From: Pectinophora gossypiella
Taxonomy: Eukaryota > Arthropoda > Insecta > Lepidoptera > Gelechiidae
DNA: 64,000 nucleotides
Assembly: GCF_024362695.1 (NCBI RefSeq)
Contig: NC_065420.1
Location: 3,194,501-3,258,500, forward strand
Reading direction: 5' to 3'
The notes under the pieces are model-generated. The model was not told the DNA's origin, made no database searches, and saw only the letters and a program-made list of their open reading frames with translations. Below are positions 44,601-56,600 of this stretch, one piece after another. Made by a program: the position numbers and the translations under genes. The first letter of the stretch is position 1; each line of letters starts with the position of its first letter.

Positions 44601-47600
44601 GCGTGAGTTTATGTATGTATGTGACACGGTCTACTCTGAACCCACACACATCTGTATGAAACAAGAAATAATTAGGAAATAAGAGAAGTACTTACGTCAG
44701 GATTCAAAGAAATGGAAATTCTACAGATTCTGTTTACCGTATATCCTTTCAGTAATTCTGTTAACGACGGCCTTCTTGGTCTTATTATTATTATTTTTTA
44801 TACGCTTGTCAATTTTATTACGTTCCATTGATTTTTAAATGTCTTTGTGAATTTTTTTCAATATAAAAATCGGCACGTAATGTTTTTGGCATCGATAATC
44901 ATTTCATCTGAATGTACTCTCAACAAATTCTTTAAAAATATTTCTTAGAGTTTACATTTGTTTTAGAAATTCGCATTCTTCTCTCTTTCTTTAGTCTAAT
45001 ACAATCAACCCCAAAACTGAATAGAAAGCAATCAAATCAACAAACCCTAACAGACAGACATAACAAGATCAAAACATCATGATACTAGACGGTGTTTACG
45101 AAAATATCATATTATCAAATTACTTATCTTTGAGTAAAAGTACGTCTGAATAAGTAAAAAGACATTAGGCACTTAGGTGTCGTCGACCGATCCAACCGTC
45201 GATCACGCTTCAGTCAGGAATAGTGTTGCAAAAAGTCGACAATTCGTCTGTCGATATTGGCCTTCGGCAACGGCCTCCGTGGTCCAGTGGTTGAGCGTTC
45301 TGCTACTTCGAATCCCGGTGGAGACAAATCACTTTGTGATCCCTAGTTTAGTTAGGACATTGCAAACTGATCACCTGATTATCCAGAAGTAAGGTGATCC
45401 GTTCTTTGGAAGGCACGTTAAGCCGTTGGTCCCGGTTATTACTTACTGATGTAAGTAAGTAGTCGTTACTTGACTCATGTCAGGGGCCTATGGCGGCTCA
45501 GTAATAACCCTGACACCATGGTTGATGGGGTTGTTCTCACAATCCACACGATAGAAGAAGATAATAACTGCGGAAAACCTATCGATATACTACAAAGCTA
45601 CGGCACTAGTCGCGACAATTTTCAAATAATAATTTTACGAGAGATGAAGACAGATTCTTGGGACTGATATTGCAAGAATTTACATATAAAATAGCTCTTA
45701 GCTCTTAAATGATTCTATTTGAATATGTTTTCAGCTTATCCAGAGTTTGGAAGAAAACTGAACGCTAGCGGTCGACCGATTGTGTTTTCTTGTAGCTGGC
45801 CAGCTTATCAGGAGAGTTACAACATTAAAAAGGTAAGTAATTTTAAAATAGTAAACTACAAGGCCACAGCCTCTGTGGTCTAGTGGTTAGAGCGTTAGGC
45901 TCACGATCTGGAGGTCCGGGTTCGATTCCCGATGGGGACATTGTCGAAATCACTTTGTGAGATTGTCCTTTGTTTGGTAATTACTTTTCAGGCTTGAATC
46001 ACCTGATTGTCCGAAAAAGTAAGATGATTCCGTGCTTCGGAGGGCACGTTAAGCCGTTGGTCCCGGCTATTAGCCGTAAAAACACCTCCACCAACCCGCA
46101 GTGGAGCAGCGTGGTGGAGTATGCTCCATACCCCCTCCGGTTGATTGAGGGGAGGCCTGTGCCCAGCAGTGGGACGTATATAGGCAGTTTATGTTATGTT
46201 ATGTATCTTTATTCAGTTGGTTACATAGGTACACATTGAATCCGTTTCTAGGGTTCCAAACCTCAAAAAGAAACGTGACGCAACGTAGTAGGTGCAGTAC
46301 GTGCAGGACGTAAAAGTCATCATCTCCATAGCATTATCCCGTTTTCCACAGGGTCCACTTACCTAATCTGCATATTTGACAGGTCCAATTTTTCACACAA
46401 GCGACTGCCTATCTGACCTTCCAACCCGCGAAGGGAAAACCAGCCCAATACAGGTTAGGTCACATACCTCCAAAAATGCGTTTCCTCACGATATTTTCCT
46501 TCACGGCTGAGCACCTGACATTTATGATCCAAGCATGAATTTGAAAACAAATTCGACAATCATTGGTTAAAACCTGTGCTGGATTTGAATGTACGTCCTC
46601 AAAGTTAGAGGCAAGCGTCCTACCAACCGGGCTACCACGGGTCCCGAACATATAAGTATTAATTATCCTTTTCTACTATCAAGATGTAGCGGTAATTCCC
46701 ATTACAGCCAAACTACACGTCAATTGCCGAAACCTGCAATTTATGGCGAGTATTGGGCGACATTGAGGACTCATGGGCTGTATTGTCCAACGTGATCGAT
46801 TGGTACGGCCACAATCAAGATAGGATCGCTCCCAACGCCGGCCCTGGCCAATGGAACGACCCTGATATGGTTTGTCGATAATTTATTTATTGCACACAAA
46901 ACAACACACAACATACAGTCACAGTGTGTTAGTGACATCGTAACGAATACTGAGGGGGACGATTCAGACCATGATTCTGAGTTAATATCAAGTGGAATTT
47001 TATCAAGTGGAAAATTCTATACTTTGGCGATATTAACTCAGAATAATGAGCTGAATTTACCCCCTCAGAATTTAATACGATGTCACTTCCACCCCGTACA
47101 GGTAGCCATACAAATGCGTATATACATCCCAGTGTTGAGCACTGGTCTCCCCTTAATCAAGCGGAGGCATACACGCTGCTTTACTGCGGGTTGGTGGAAG
47201 TATTTTTTTAAGTTTTGCAAAATCCCCCCTATGCAAAATTTGAGATTCCTTGCACATCTAGTTTTTTTCGTGACAAGTGAGTCAGTCAGAGAACCTTTAG
47301 TTTTTGTATACATATAAGTAGGTAGACATATATTCGGTAAATCTAAAGTGTATCGCCAATTAGTGTGACGTCACTTTGTGTCAAAGGATATGCATCCTTT
47401 TGAACCTTGAGTTGTCAAGGTGAAAGCGGTCGGCAAACTATGTGAGGTGTTTCCTTTGATGCAGCTTTCTCACAAAGTGCCAAATAATAATGTATGAGTA
47501 TAACAATTATGACGTCACTTGGTACAACAGCTCCTTTTTCCAGACTGAGAGTTCTATAGTAATATCCAACCAGCTATGTTAAGTTCTATGTAAGAGGGGG

Positions 47601-50600
47601 CGAATCCATTGTACAATTCCTGGAAACTACGTGATATCAATTATCTAAGATTTGAACATGAATTCAAACGCATATAGTCAAAATCAGTTGTGTCGAGCCC
47701 AAATCAAGATTCGAATCCGACAAACTAATTTATCGTTATAAAATAAGTTTCTACCACCGCGTCAAATGCTCACCCTACTGCCACACCCCGGACACTTCAT
47801 AGAAAACACCTCGTTTTACACTGAAACTACACATTGACATTATCAACACGCGCAACTGTGTGTGTGACGTCTGAGGGTTACCAATGAGGGATTTTCTTTT
47901 TATTTATTTTTATTTTTATCCTAAATTCTGGATAGATGGCGCTAAACTTTGTAGGTTACTGCAAGGAACGGAACGTTATATTATTTGCGATTTTCTTTTT
48001 GAAATCATTAAACGAAAAGTATATTTTACTTTTTCCTTTTTCAATGAACTAATTAATTGCATTCACATTATTTTTACAGGACTGATAAACATTGTTGAGA
48101 CCAATGTCCACTCATCCAAAACCTTTAAATTATATAGGCTATACTTTATGGCGCTTTACTTCTATAATATAAGAAAGTGATTGTCTTTGGTTAAGCTCTC
48201 TCTCTGGAAAAATATTGTAGAACGTGGTGTAAGATTTTTGATGAAGAAGCATTATAATAAAAGAACAATAAATAATATCGAGTTTTAATGAGAAACAAGA
48301 AGAAGAAATATCCCGGCATCCCCAACAGTGGTAGCAGAGCGTAGTTCCGAGAAATTGGTAAGAAAATCAACAAGATTCTAATAAGGAAAAATGGCGTCAT
48401 CGGAATTCCAGAAATTTCATTGTAATATTAGACAATTTGCCGGCGAAGACTATGCAGTATGGAAATTCAGAATTAGCGCAATATTGAGAGAAAATGAATG
48501 TTTGGATGCTATAAAAAATATCGAGTTTGCGAGTAATAAAGAAAACACAAAAGCTGAAGCACGTGCTCAAAGCATAATAATTGGCGCAGTGGCCGACACA
48601 TATTTAGATTACATTCAAGATGAAGACACAGCCTATAATATGATTCAAAAATTGGAAAGTAATTTCATGAAGAAAGGAACAAGAAGCAAACTATTTTTGA
48701 GACGACAATTAACGGACATAAAATACATAGAAGGTACACCACTATGTGATCATTTTTTGACATTATCTAAATTATTTAATCAACTAAGGGATGCCGGAAG
48801 TCCATTGAGCGAAGAAGAAAAAATAAATATTATATTGTTGTCAATGCCATCGTCATATGACATTATTGTAACAACACTGGAATCAATGCCCAACCTTACA
48901 GTCGACATAGTGAAAGATCGTCTACTTGGTGAAGAAGAAAAAAGAAACAAAATAGAAAAAATAGAAAAAGGACATTATAAAACTGCTTTTACATGTTTTC
49001 AATGCGGAAAGGAAGGACATAGAAAATATGAATGCCGTTCAAGAACTTGGTCAAGAGGGCAGTATACTCCTGGAAGAGGACAGACATATACTCCTGGAAG
49101 TGGACAGACATATACATCTGGAAGAGGACAGACATATACTCCTGGAAGTGGACAGATATATACACCCGGAAGAGGACAGACATATACACCCGGACAAGGA
49201 CAATCATATACACCTAGACGAGGACAGAGAGGATATCAAGGACCAAACAGAGGATTTCGTGGGAATGGAAGAACAGGTAACGGACAACGGGGATGGCAAA
49301 ATCAGACGTTTGCTGCAGACATGTCAGCAGAGGAAGGTGCATATTGTTCAGGAACGGACAAGGAATTTTCAGGTGAGCGAGTAAAATTGAATAATGATAG
49401 TGAAACGTTAACTTGGTGTATTGACTCTGGCTGCTCTGATCATTTAATTAATACTAAAGATTATTTTTACGAATATGTGGAATTAAGTAAACCAAAAATT
49501 ATAGCTGCAGCTAAAAATGGTGTAACTTTAACAGCAGTAGGAATTGGAAATATATATGTGAAAGCTTATGTAGGACAAAGATGTTCTGACTTTACTATAA
49601 AAAATGTTTATTATGTACCGGAATTGAGAAAAAATTTATTGTCTGTATCTAAAATAGAAAACAGTGGTTTCAAAGTTGAATTTTCTAACGGCAAAGTGAG
49701 AATATATAAACACAATTATCTATCTTTGATAGGCAATATTGAGGGTTCATTGTACACTATTAAAGTGTTTCCACAATTTGAAATTGAGAGTAACTTTATA
49801 TCAAAACATGAAAGTGATATGTTACAGTTGTGGCATAGAAGGTTTGGTCATTTAGGATTAAAAAACTTAAATTTACTTGCACAGAGACAAATGGTCCATG
49901 GATTAGATAACTTAAAAAATAACACAATAGATCATACTTTATGTGAACCATGTTTGGTAGGAAAAATGACAAAATTACCTTTCAATAAATCAGGACGTAG
50001 GGCAACTAGGCCTCTTGAGTTAGTACATACCGATGTGTGTGGTCCCATAAATCCAGCTACTAAAGAAGGATATAAATATTTTGTAACATTCATTGATGAT
50101 TACACACATTTTGTAATTGTATATTTAATTTCAAACAAAAGTGAAGTTTTTGAAAAATTCAAAATTTATTATAATTATGCAACTAATCATTTTCAAACTA
50201 ACCTTTTGAAGTTGAGATCAGATAATGGTAGGGAATATGTATCAAGGGAATTTCAAGATTTTTGCTATGACAAAGGTATACAGATGCAACACACAGTGCC
50301 GTATAACCCACAGATGAACGGAGTAGCGGAACGAATGAACAGGACTTTAGTAGAAAAGGTGAGGACAATTCTCATTGATTCTAAACTTGGAAAGGACTTT
50401 TGGGGGCATGCTGTGTTATTCTCAGCATATGTTACGAATAGAAGCCCAACATTGGGAAAGGACAAGACCCCTTCAGAATTATGGGAAGGAAGAGTACCAA
50501 ATGTATCGAATATGAGAGTATTTGGATGTGTAGCATATAATTATGTTCCTAAAGAGTTGAGACAGAAACTGGATAATAATGGAAAAAGGATGATATTTAT

Positions 50601-53600
50601 AGGATATAGTACTTCTGGATATAAATTATATGATGAGGAGACAAATAAGGTTATAGTTGGGAGAAATGTAGTATTCAATGAAAAACAAAAGAAAGAAGAT
50701 GAATATTGTTATATACCGTTTAATATGGATAAAGAAAAACTAGATGATACAGAAGGAGACAAAGAAGATGAAAAAGAAGAATATCAGGAATGTCAAGAAG
50801 AAGTATGTGAAGAAAAAATATGTGAAGTAGAAGAAAATATAATTAGTATAAAGCCAAGACAGGAAAATAAAGAGAAGAAAATTTATGGAAAACCAGGACG
50901 TGACAACAAGGAGAAGAAAGAGATTAAATTACAAGAAAGAGGGAGAGATAAAAGGAAGATAGTGAAGCCAAAGTGGCAAGAGGAGTATGAATTGGATTTA
51001 AGTTCAGAAGATGAAGCGTTGTATGCTCTATTGACAAGTCAACAAGACGTACCATTAAATTTTGATGATATAAATCAAAGAGAAGATAAAGTAGAATGGG
51101 AAAAGGCAGTAGCTGAAGAATTAAAAGTATTAAAGGATAGTGACACATGGAGAATTGTACATAAACCAGAGAAAGAAAGGTTACTGGATAGTAAATGGAT
51201 ATTTACAAGAAAAGAAGTAGGAAATGAGGAAATATGCAAAGCAAGATTAGTAGTAAGAGGTTTTCAACAGAAGGAGAATTTAGAAGATATATACTCACCA
51301 GTACTGAAGCTTCAAACCTTGAGAGTTTTATTATCTATTGCCGCACAAAAAGAATACAAAATCCATCAGATGGATGTAAAAGGAGCATTTCTATATGGGA
51401 GGATAGATGAAGATGTATATTTGAAACCTCCACAAGGACTAGATATTCCAGAAAGTCATGTGTTGAAACTTCAAAAGTCATTATACGGACTCAAGAAATC
51501 ACCAAAATACTGGTATGAAAAATTCACTGAAGTAATTACAAATTATGGATTTATCCGTTCACAAAATGATTACTGCCTCTATAACAAAGGTGAAATCTAT
51601 ATACTTTTATATGTAGATGATTTACTCATAATTGGGCCAAATGAAAAAGAGATAGAAAAGATAAAGTTATTTTTGAAAACACAATTTAGAATGAAGGATT
51701 TAGGTTCTGATAATTTAACTTACCTTGGAATTAGCATTCAAAATAATTCAGAGTGCATTTCAATAAATCAAACCAAATATTTACAAAATGTTTTATTAAA
51801 ATATAACATGATTGACTGCAAAGGTTGTAACTCACCGATGGACTTAAACTTTAAACTTGAGTTTGATGATTCAGAAATTGATATGTCTCTTGAATACCAA
51901 TGTAGATCTTTGATAGGTTCTTTAATGTACGCCATGGTAAGCACCAGACCAGACTTTGCCACATCAGTATCATATTTAAGTAGATTTCAGTCAAAACCAA
52001 CTCTAAAGTTGTGGAAAGCTTTAAAAAGAGTACTTAGATATGTTAAACAAACAGTAAATTACAGCTTGATATATTATAAAAATAACTTAAATGACTGTGA
52101 CATTCTGATAGGTTTTGCTGATGCCGATTTTGCTCGAGATAGTGATAGAAAATCTACTAGTGGATATATATTTAAATTGTTTGGAAATACAATTTCGTGG
52201 AGATCTAGAAAACAAAGTACAGTAGCACTTAGTACTACAGAAGCAGAGTTAGTATCATTGTGTGAGGCATCCGTAGAAGCATGTTGGTTACATAAGTTGT
52301 TGTCAGATTTAAATATTAATATTAAAAATGTTGTAATTTATGAAGATAATCAAAGCACCATGAAAACTGTTAAAAATCCAGACCAAAAGAGATTGAAACA
52401 TGTTGATGTAAAGTTCAATTTCGTTAAACAAAAGGTAGAGGAAGGATTGATCACTGTTAAATATATTTCAACTGTAGATCAACTTCCTGATGTTTTCACC
52501 AAGCCTCTTGTTGGTGAAAGATTTTGTAAGTTAATTAACATGCTAAACTTAAAGTAAAATATGTTGTATGTAATTATGTTGTAAGTTTAAAACGTTGAAG
52601 AATTTACTGTAAGTAAAAGAAAGTTATTAAGTTAGAATAGATAAAAGTAAATAAATATATAAAAAAAAAATATAGGATTAAATAAATAAGTTAAATAGAG
52701 AAATGAGTTAGTTAGTATAAGAACAATTTTGTTTAGAAAAAGTATGTTTTTTTTTATAAATTAGAGAAATAAATAAGTTAGTGACTGTGGATTAGTATAA
52801 GAATTATTTTGGTTAGTTTTTTTTTAATGTTTAAAAGTAAATTGAGTTAGTTTTTTTTTTGGTGTTGGTTGTTTTTTGAAAGAGTAGGGTGTTTATTTAA
52901 AGAATATGTTGTTTATGTTAGTATCATTTAGAAGTTTTATTTTTGGTTATTATGATAGGGGATATGTTTCTTATGTTTTCTTTAATAATGTTTATGTTTT
53001 TGTAATGAGTGAACATTGAGGGAGAGATTGTTGAGACCAATGTCCACTCATCCAAAACCTTTAAATTATATAGGCTATACTTTATGGCGCTTTACTTCTA
53101 TAATATAAGAAAGTGATTGTCTTTGGTTAAGCTCTCTCTCTGGAAAAATATTGTAGAACGTGGTGTAAGATTTTTGATGAAGAAGCATTATAATAAAAGA
53201 ACAATAAATAATATCGAGTTTTAATGAGAAACAAGAAGAAGAAATATCCCGGCATCCCCAACAAACATGAACCCGACAGCCTACGTTAAATTTTATTGCA
53301 AGTTATTAGCAAATTTTGATAAACAATCACCCTGAAAAATAAGTAGTTACATGCGCCGGAAATCAATATCAAATTAAATATTCAAATCAGATGAAAGAAC
53401 GTCGGCGTTCACTTTCCAAATTCGAACATATAAACTAGACTGATGAAAAACGACGCTAAGCGCGCAGACTTCACGAATCAAGGCTAAACTATAAACCTAG
53501 CTCAGCCGCAGATGGCGAGCGGATTTCCGTTCTATGTTTTACGGCCGTAGTATAATTCCTTATTCTATGGTAGCGACCCTAGCTGTTATAAGCAATATAC

Positions 53601-56600
53601 TCACACAAACAACCAGCCTCTAAAGCTATTAAAACGTCCGCTAATTTATCAGCTGATAGATATACCCGTAGCGATTAAAGAGGGAACATAGATTTTCTCT
53701 CAAGCGCAGTTTCATTGCCACAAAGAGGCTTATATTTTACAAGCTGTTACCCGCAACTTCGTACACATGAAACCCAACTACTAAAACTATAGAAGTTTCA
53801 TAGAAATTTGACACCTCTTTTTACCCCCTTAGGGGTAAAATTTTGCCAAATCCCGTCTTAGTGAGTGCCTACGTCTTTCTCGAAATATGCGGGGATTAGC
53901 CGGGATTCAGGTCTTTAACTACGATTTTGGGTACCGCCTGGTCCAACATTGTTTCAATCAATTTCGATTTTCGACAAACCTTTTTTAAATTTTATTTCGA
54001 AACCCCATAGAATTTGAAGTTAGAACTACTTGGTAATCTTTTTAAAGATACTATTGAAATACAATAAATTACCTGTTTTTCTCACACAGTTACGGTCACA
54101 GTCCTTTGATATAGATATGTCCTACAAAACCTTAGATCGCTTATGCGCTAAGTAAGCACCTGAGCCGGCGACGCAAACCCGCAAAAATTTAACCATAGGG
54201 GTCTACTCAGACACTCTTCAGAATGTAGCGAGGCGTGAAGCCCATTAGAAGGTACTAGTCTGGGGCGGTTTAAAAAAGTACCCTTGATATTAGTAGTACA
54301 AAGGACAATCGTTATGGATGGTAATATAAGGGTCTAAGGACTTCCTAACAACAGTGGCTGCAAATTGTCTTCTAATTAGATAGATATTATAATTATTTAT
54401 TGAGCACAATGGATAAAAGATACAGAAATAAGGACAACAGATACAGAAAGGCACAACATGTAGTCTTATTGCGGCCTTATTTTTCCAGGAAACCCAAAGG
54501 CACTAACCGGATTCTTTTTTCTGTTTTCCCTTCTACAAAGTTTGTAAAAAAATCGTCGTGTCTTTTTAAGTGTCCAATCATCTGGCCTCTTCTGTCCTCA
54601 ATAACTCTCAATATTTAACTTATTTTTTTCACCCTTCTCCAACACCACATTTCATAAGCGTTGAGTCTCTCTGTGTCTTTCTGTGTCAGTGTCCAAATCC
54701 CACATCCATAGAGGGCTATATATACATCCATAGGGTCAATTATGCCCGAGTTTCTAATTTGCTAGGGACAGGTTCGATTTTGATGATTTTTTCTTTTGTA
54801 AGCATTTAAAATTAAAAAGATACATATTTCGATCAAATAAAAAAGATGTTTCTGATTTTAAATGATATAAAAAACTACGCTTACAGAAGAAAAAAATCAT
54901 AAAAATCGGACCTGCCCCTGGCAAGTTAGAAGTGAAACCCTTCATTGTATCCACTAATACAGTATAAGAAAGTTTTAATGCGTCGTTTTCTGATCGCTTT
55001 GGCGATCTTGTCCTTGGTTTGACGATAAGCATGCAAATTTTAAAAATACGATTTCCTAAATTGTACGCAATGAAACAGTCATAATAAATACTGGGAATCT
55101 TATTTGTCCCTATTGTGTATCTAATATGATTGATGATGATAATTTACCCGTGTAATAAATTATGTGTTGGCCTAAAAGACAATATCCAAAAACTATGATG
55201 TCATTCTCTGATATGAAAATCGATATAATTTCCCATTTAAGTACTTCCTCAAATTTTGTACACGATAATGTTGTATCATATTACAAGGTTGAAAAGAAAA
55301 ATGATATCCTACGTGGTGTAGTGGTTAGAGCGTTGTGCTCACGTTCTGAAGGTCCGGGTAACATTCCCGGACATTGTCGATATCATTTAGTGAGACCGTC
55401 CTTTGTTTGACAAGACATTACAAGCTTGATTCACCTGATTTTCAAGCTTCGGAAGGCACGGTCCCAGGACACTAACTCAAACACCTCCACCAACCCGCAG
55501 TGGAGCAGCGTGGTGGAGTATGCTCCATACCCCAACCGGTTGATGGAGGGGAGCCTGTGAGGCAGTGGGACTTAAACAGGGTGTTAGTGACATCGTAACG
55601 AAAACTGAGGGGGATGATTCAGACCATGATTCTGAGTTAATATCAAGTGGAATTTTCCGTCAGAAAATTCATGTTGGAAAATTCCACGTGAAATTAAGTC
55701 AGCAACGTGGTCTGAGCCATCCCTCAAAGTTTCGTTAGACGTGTATGTACTTGTACGAGGTGTAAATGACATCGTAATGAATAATGAGAGGGATGATTCA
55801 GCTCATTACTCTGAGTTAATATCAATTCGAATTTTCCATCGCAAAAGTTTAAATGAAAATAATTTCAAAGAATTTAAAGAAATCATGAATTTTGCGACGG
55901 GAAATTCTACTTAAAATTACCTCAAAATCTCGGTCTGAATCATCCCCCTAAGTATTCTTTACGATGTCACTAATATGCTATATAAACCATCTTTTAATAA
56001 TGTACATGAAACTTTTATCTCTTAAGATCTTTATTTACATTCCAACCTACTTTCACACGCTCTTCAACTAATGCATAAGATTAACATTATTAAGTCATTC
56101 ATCATTTCCAGCTTGTAATAGGAAACTTTGGCTTATCTCTGGATCAGGCCCGGATTCAGATGGCTATATGGGCCATAATGGCGGCCCCATTATTAATAAG
56201 CGTGGACCTAGATGACATCAGGCCTGAATTCAAGGAGGTTTTACTCAATAAAGAGGTTATATACGTCAATCAAGATGTTTTGGGCAAACAGGGTCTGAGA
56301 GTGTACAAGAATAGGAATAGTAAAGTGGTAAGTGTGTGTTATTGGATTCAATCTGACATTTGGCGGAAACGCATGAATTTTCATAGTTATGAGCACGCGC
56401 TGTGCTTGCTCGCCTAAAACGTCATTCTTCTTCTTTTCTTCTTTCTTTTTTTCTTCTTTTCTTCTTTTCTTCTTTTTCTTATCGTGTCGATGGCAAAAAA
56501 GACTACTTAGACAGTTTCCTCCCAGTATTTGGCTCCAGCGATGGCATTGTCAGTAGCCTGTATAACGACATAAAAGTGCGTCCACGCTGAGCGAGAATCT

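Larger units (their letters stand above)
48093..53263 (+). mobile_element. Complete Ty1/copia LTR retrotransposon in GH27 intron 5
   Basis: 5171 bp in the sense orientation of the host gene. LTRs of 235 bp (48093-48327 and 53029-53263) read as identical. They begin TGTTG and end CAACA. The 5-bp target duplication AACAT flanks both sides (48088-48092 and 53264-53268). PBS follows the 5' LTR, a purine tract precedes the 3' LTR, and one intact 1388-codon Gag-Pol ORF lies between, with integrase before reverse transcriptase as in Pseudoviridae/copia. Identical LTRs, exact duplications and no frame damage indicate a very recent insertion. There is no envelope-type ORF. About 470 bp of AT-rich sequence separates the stop from the 3' LTR. 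Confidence 0.97.

Noticed and set aside
45879..45945. Possible tRNA genes at the many TGGTTAGAGCG...GGTTCGATTCC sites
   Set aside because: Each one continues into a shared SINE body and cannot form a full cloverleaf with paired acceptor arms. They are SINE heads (A, B, C, D).
47884..48180. 98-codon ORF running into the 5' LTR
   Set aside because: It is Phe/Tyr-rich from T-rich intron DNA and crosses the LTR boundary at 48093.
49028..49384. 118-codon and 61-codon ORFs overlapping the copia Gag
   Set aside because: They are alternate-frame readings of the 24-bp tandem array and lie inside the convincing Gag-Pol frame.
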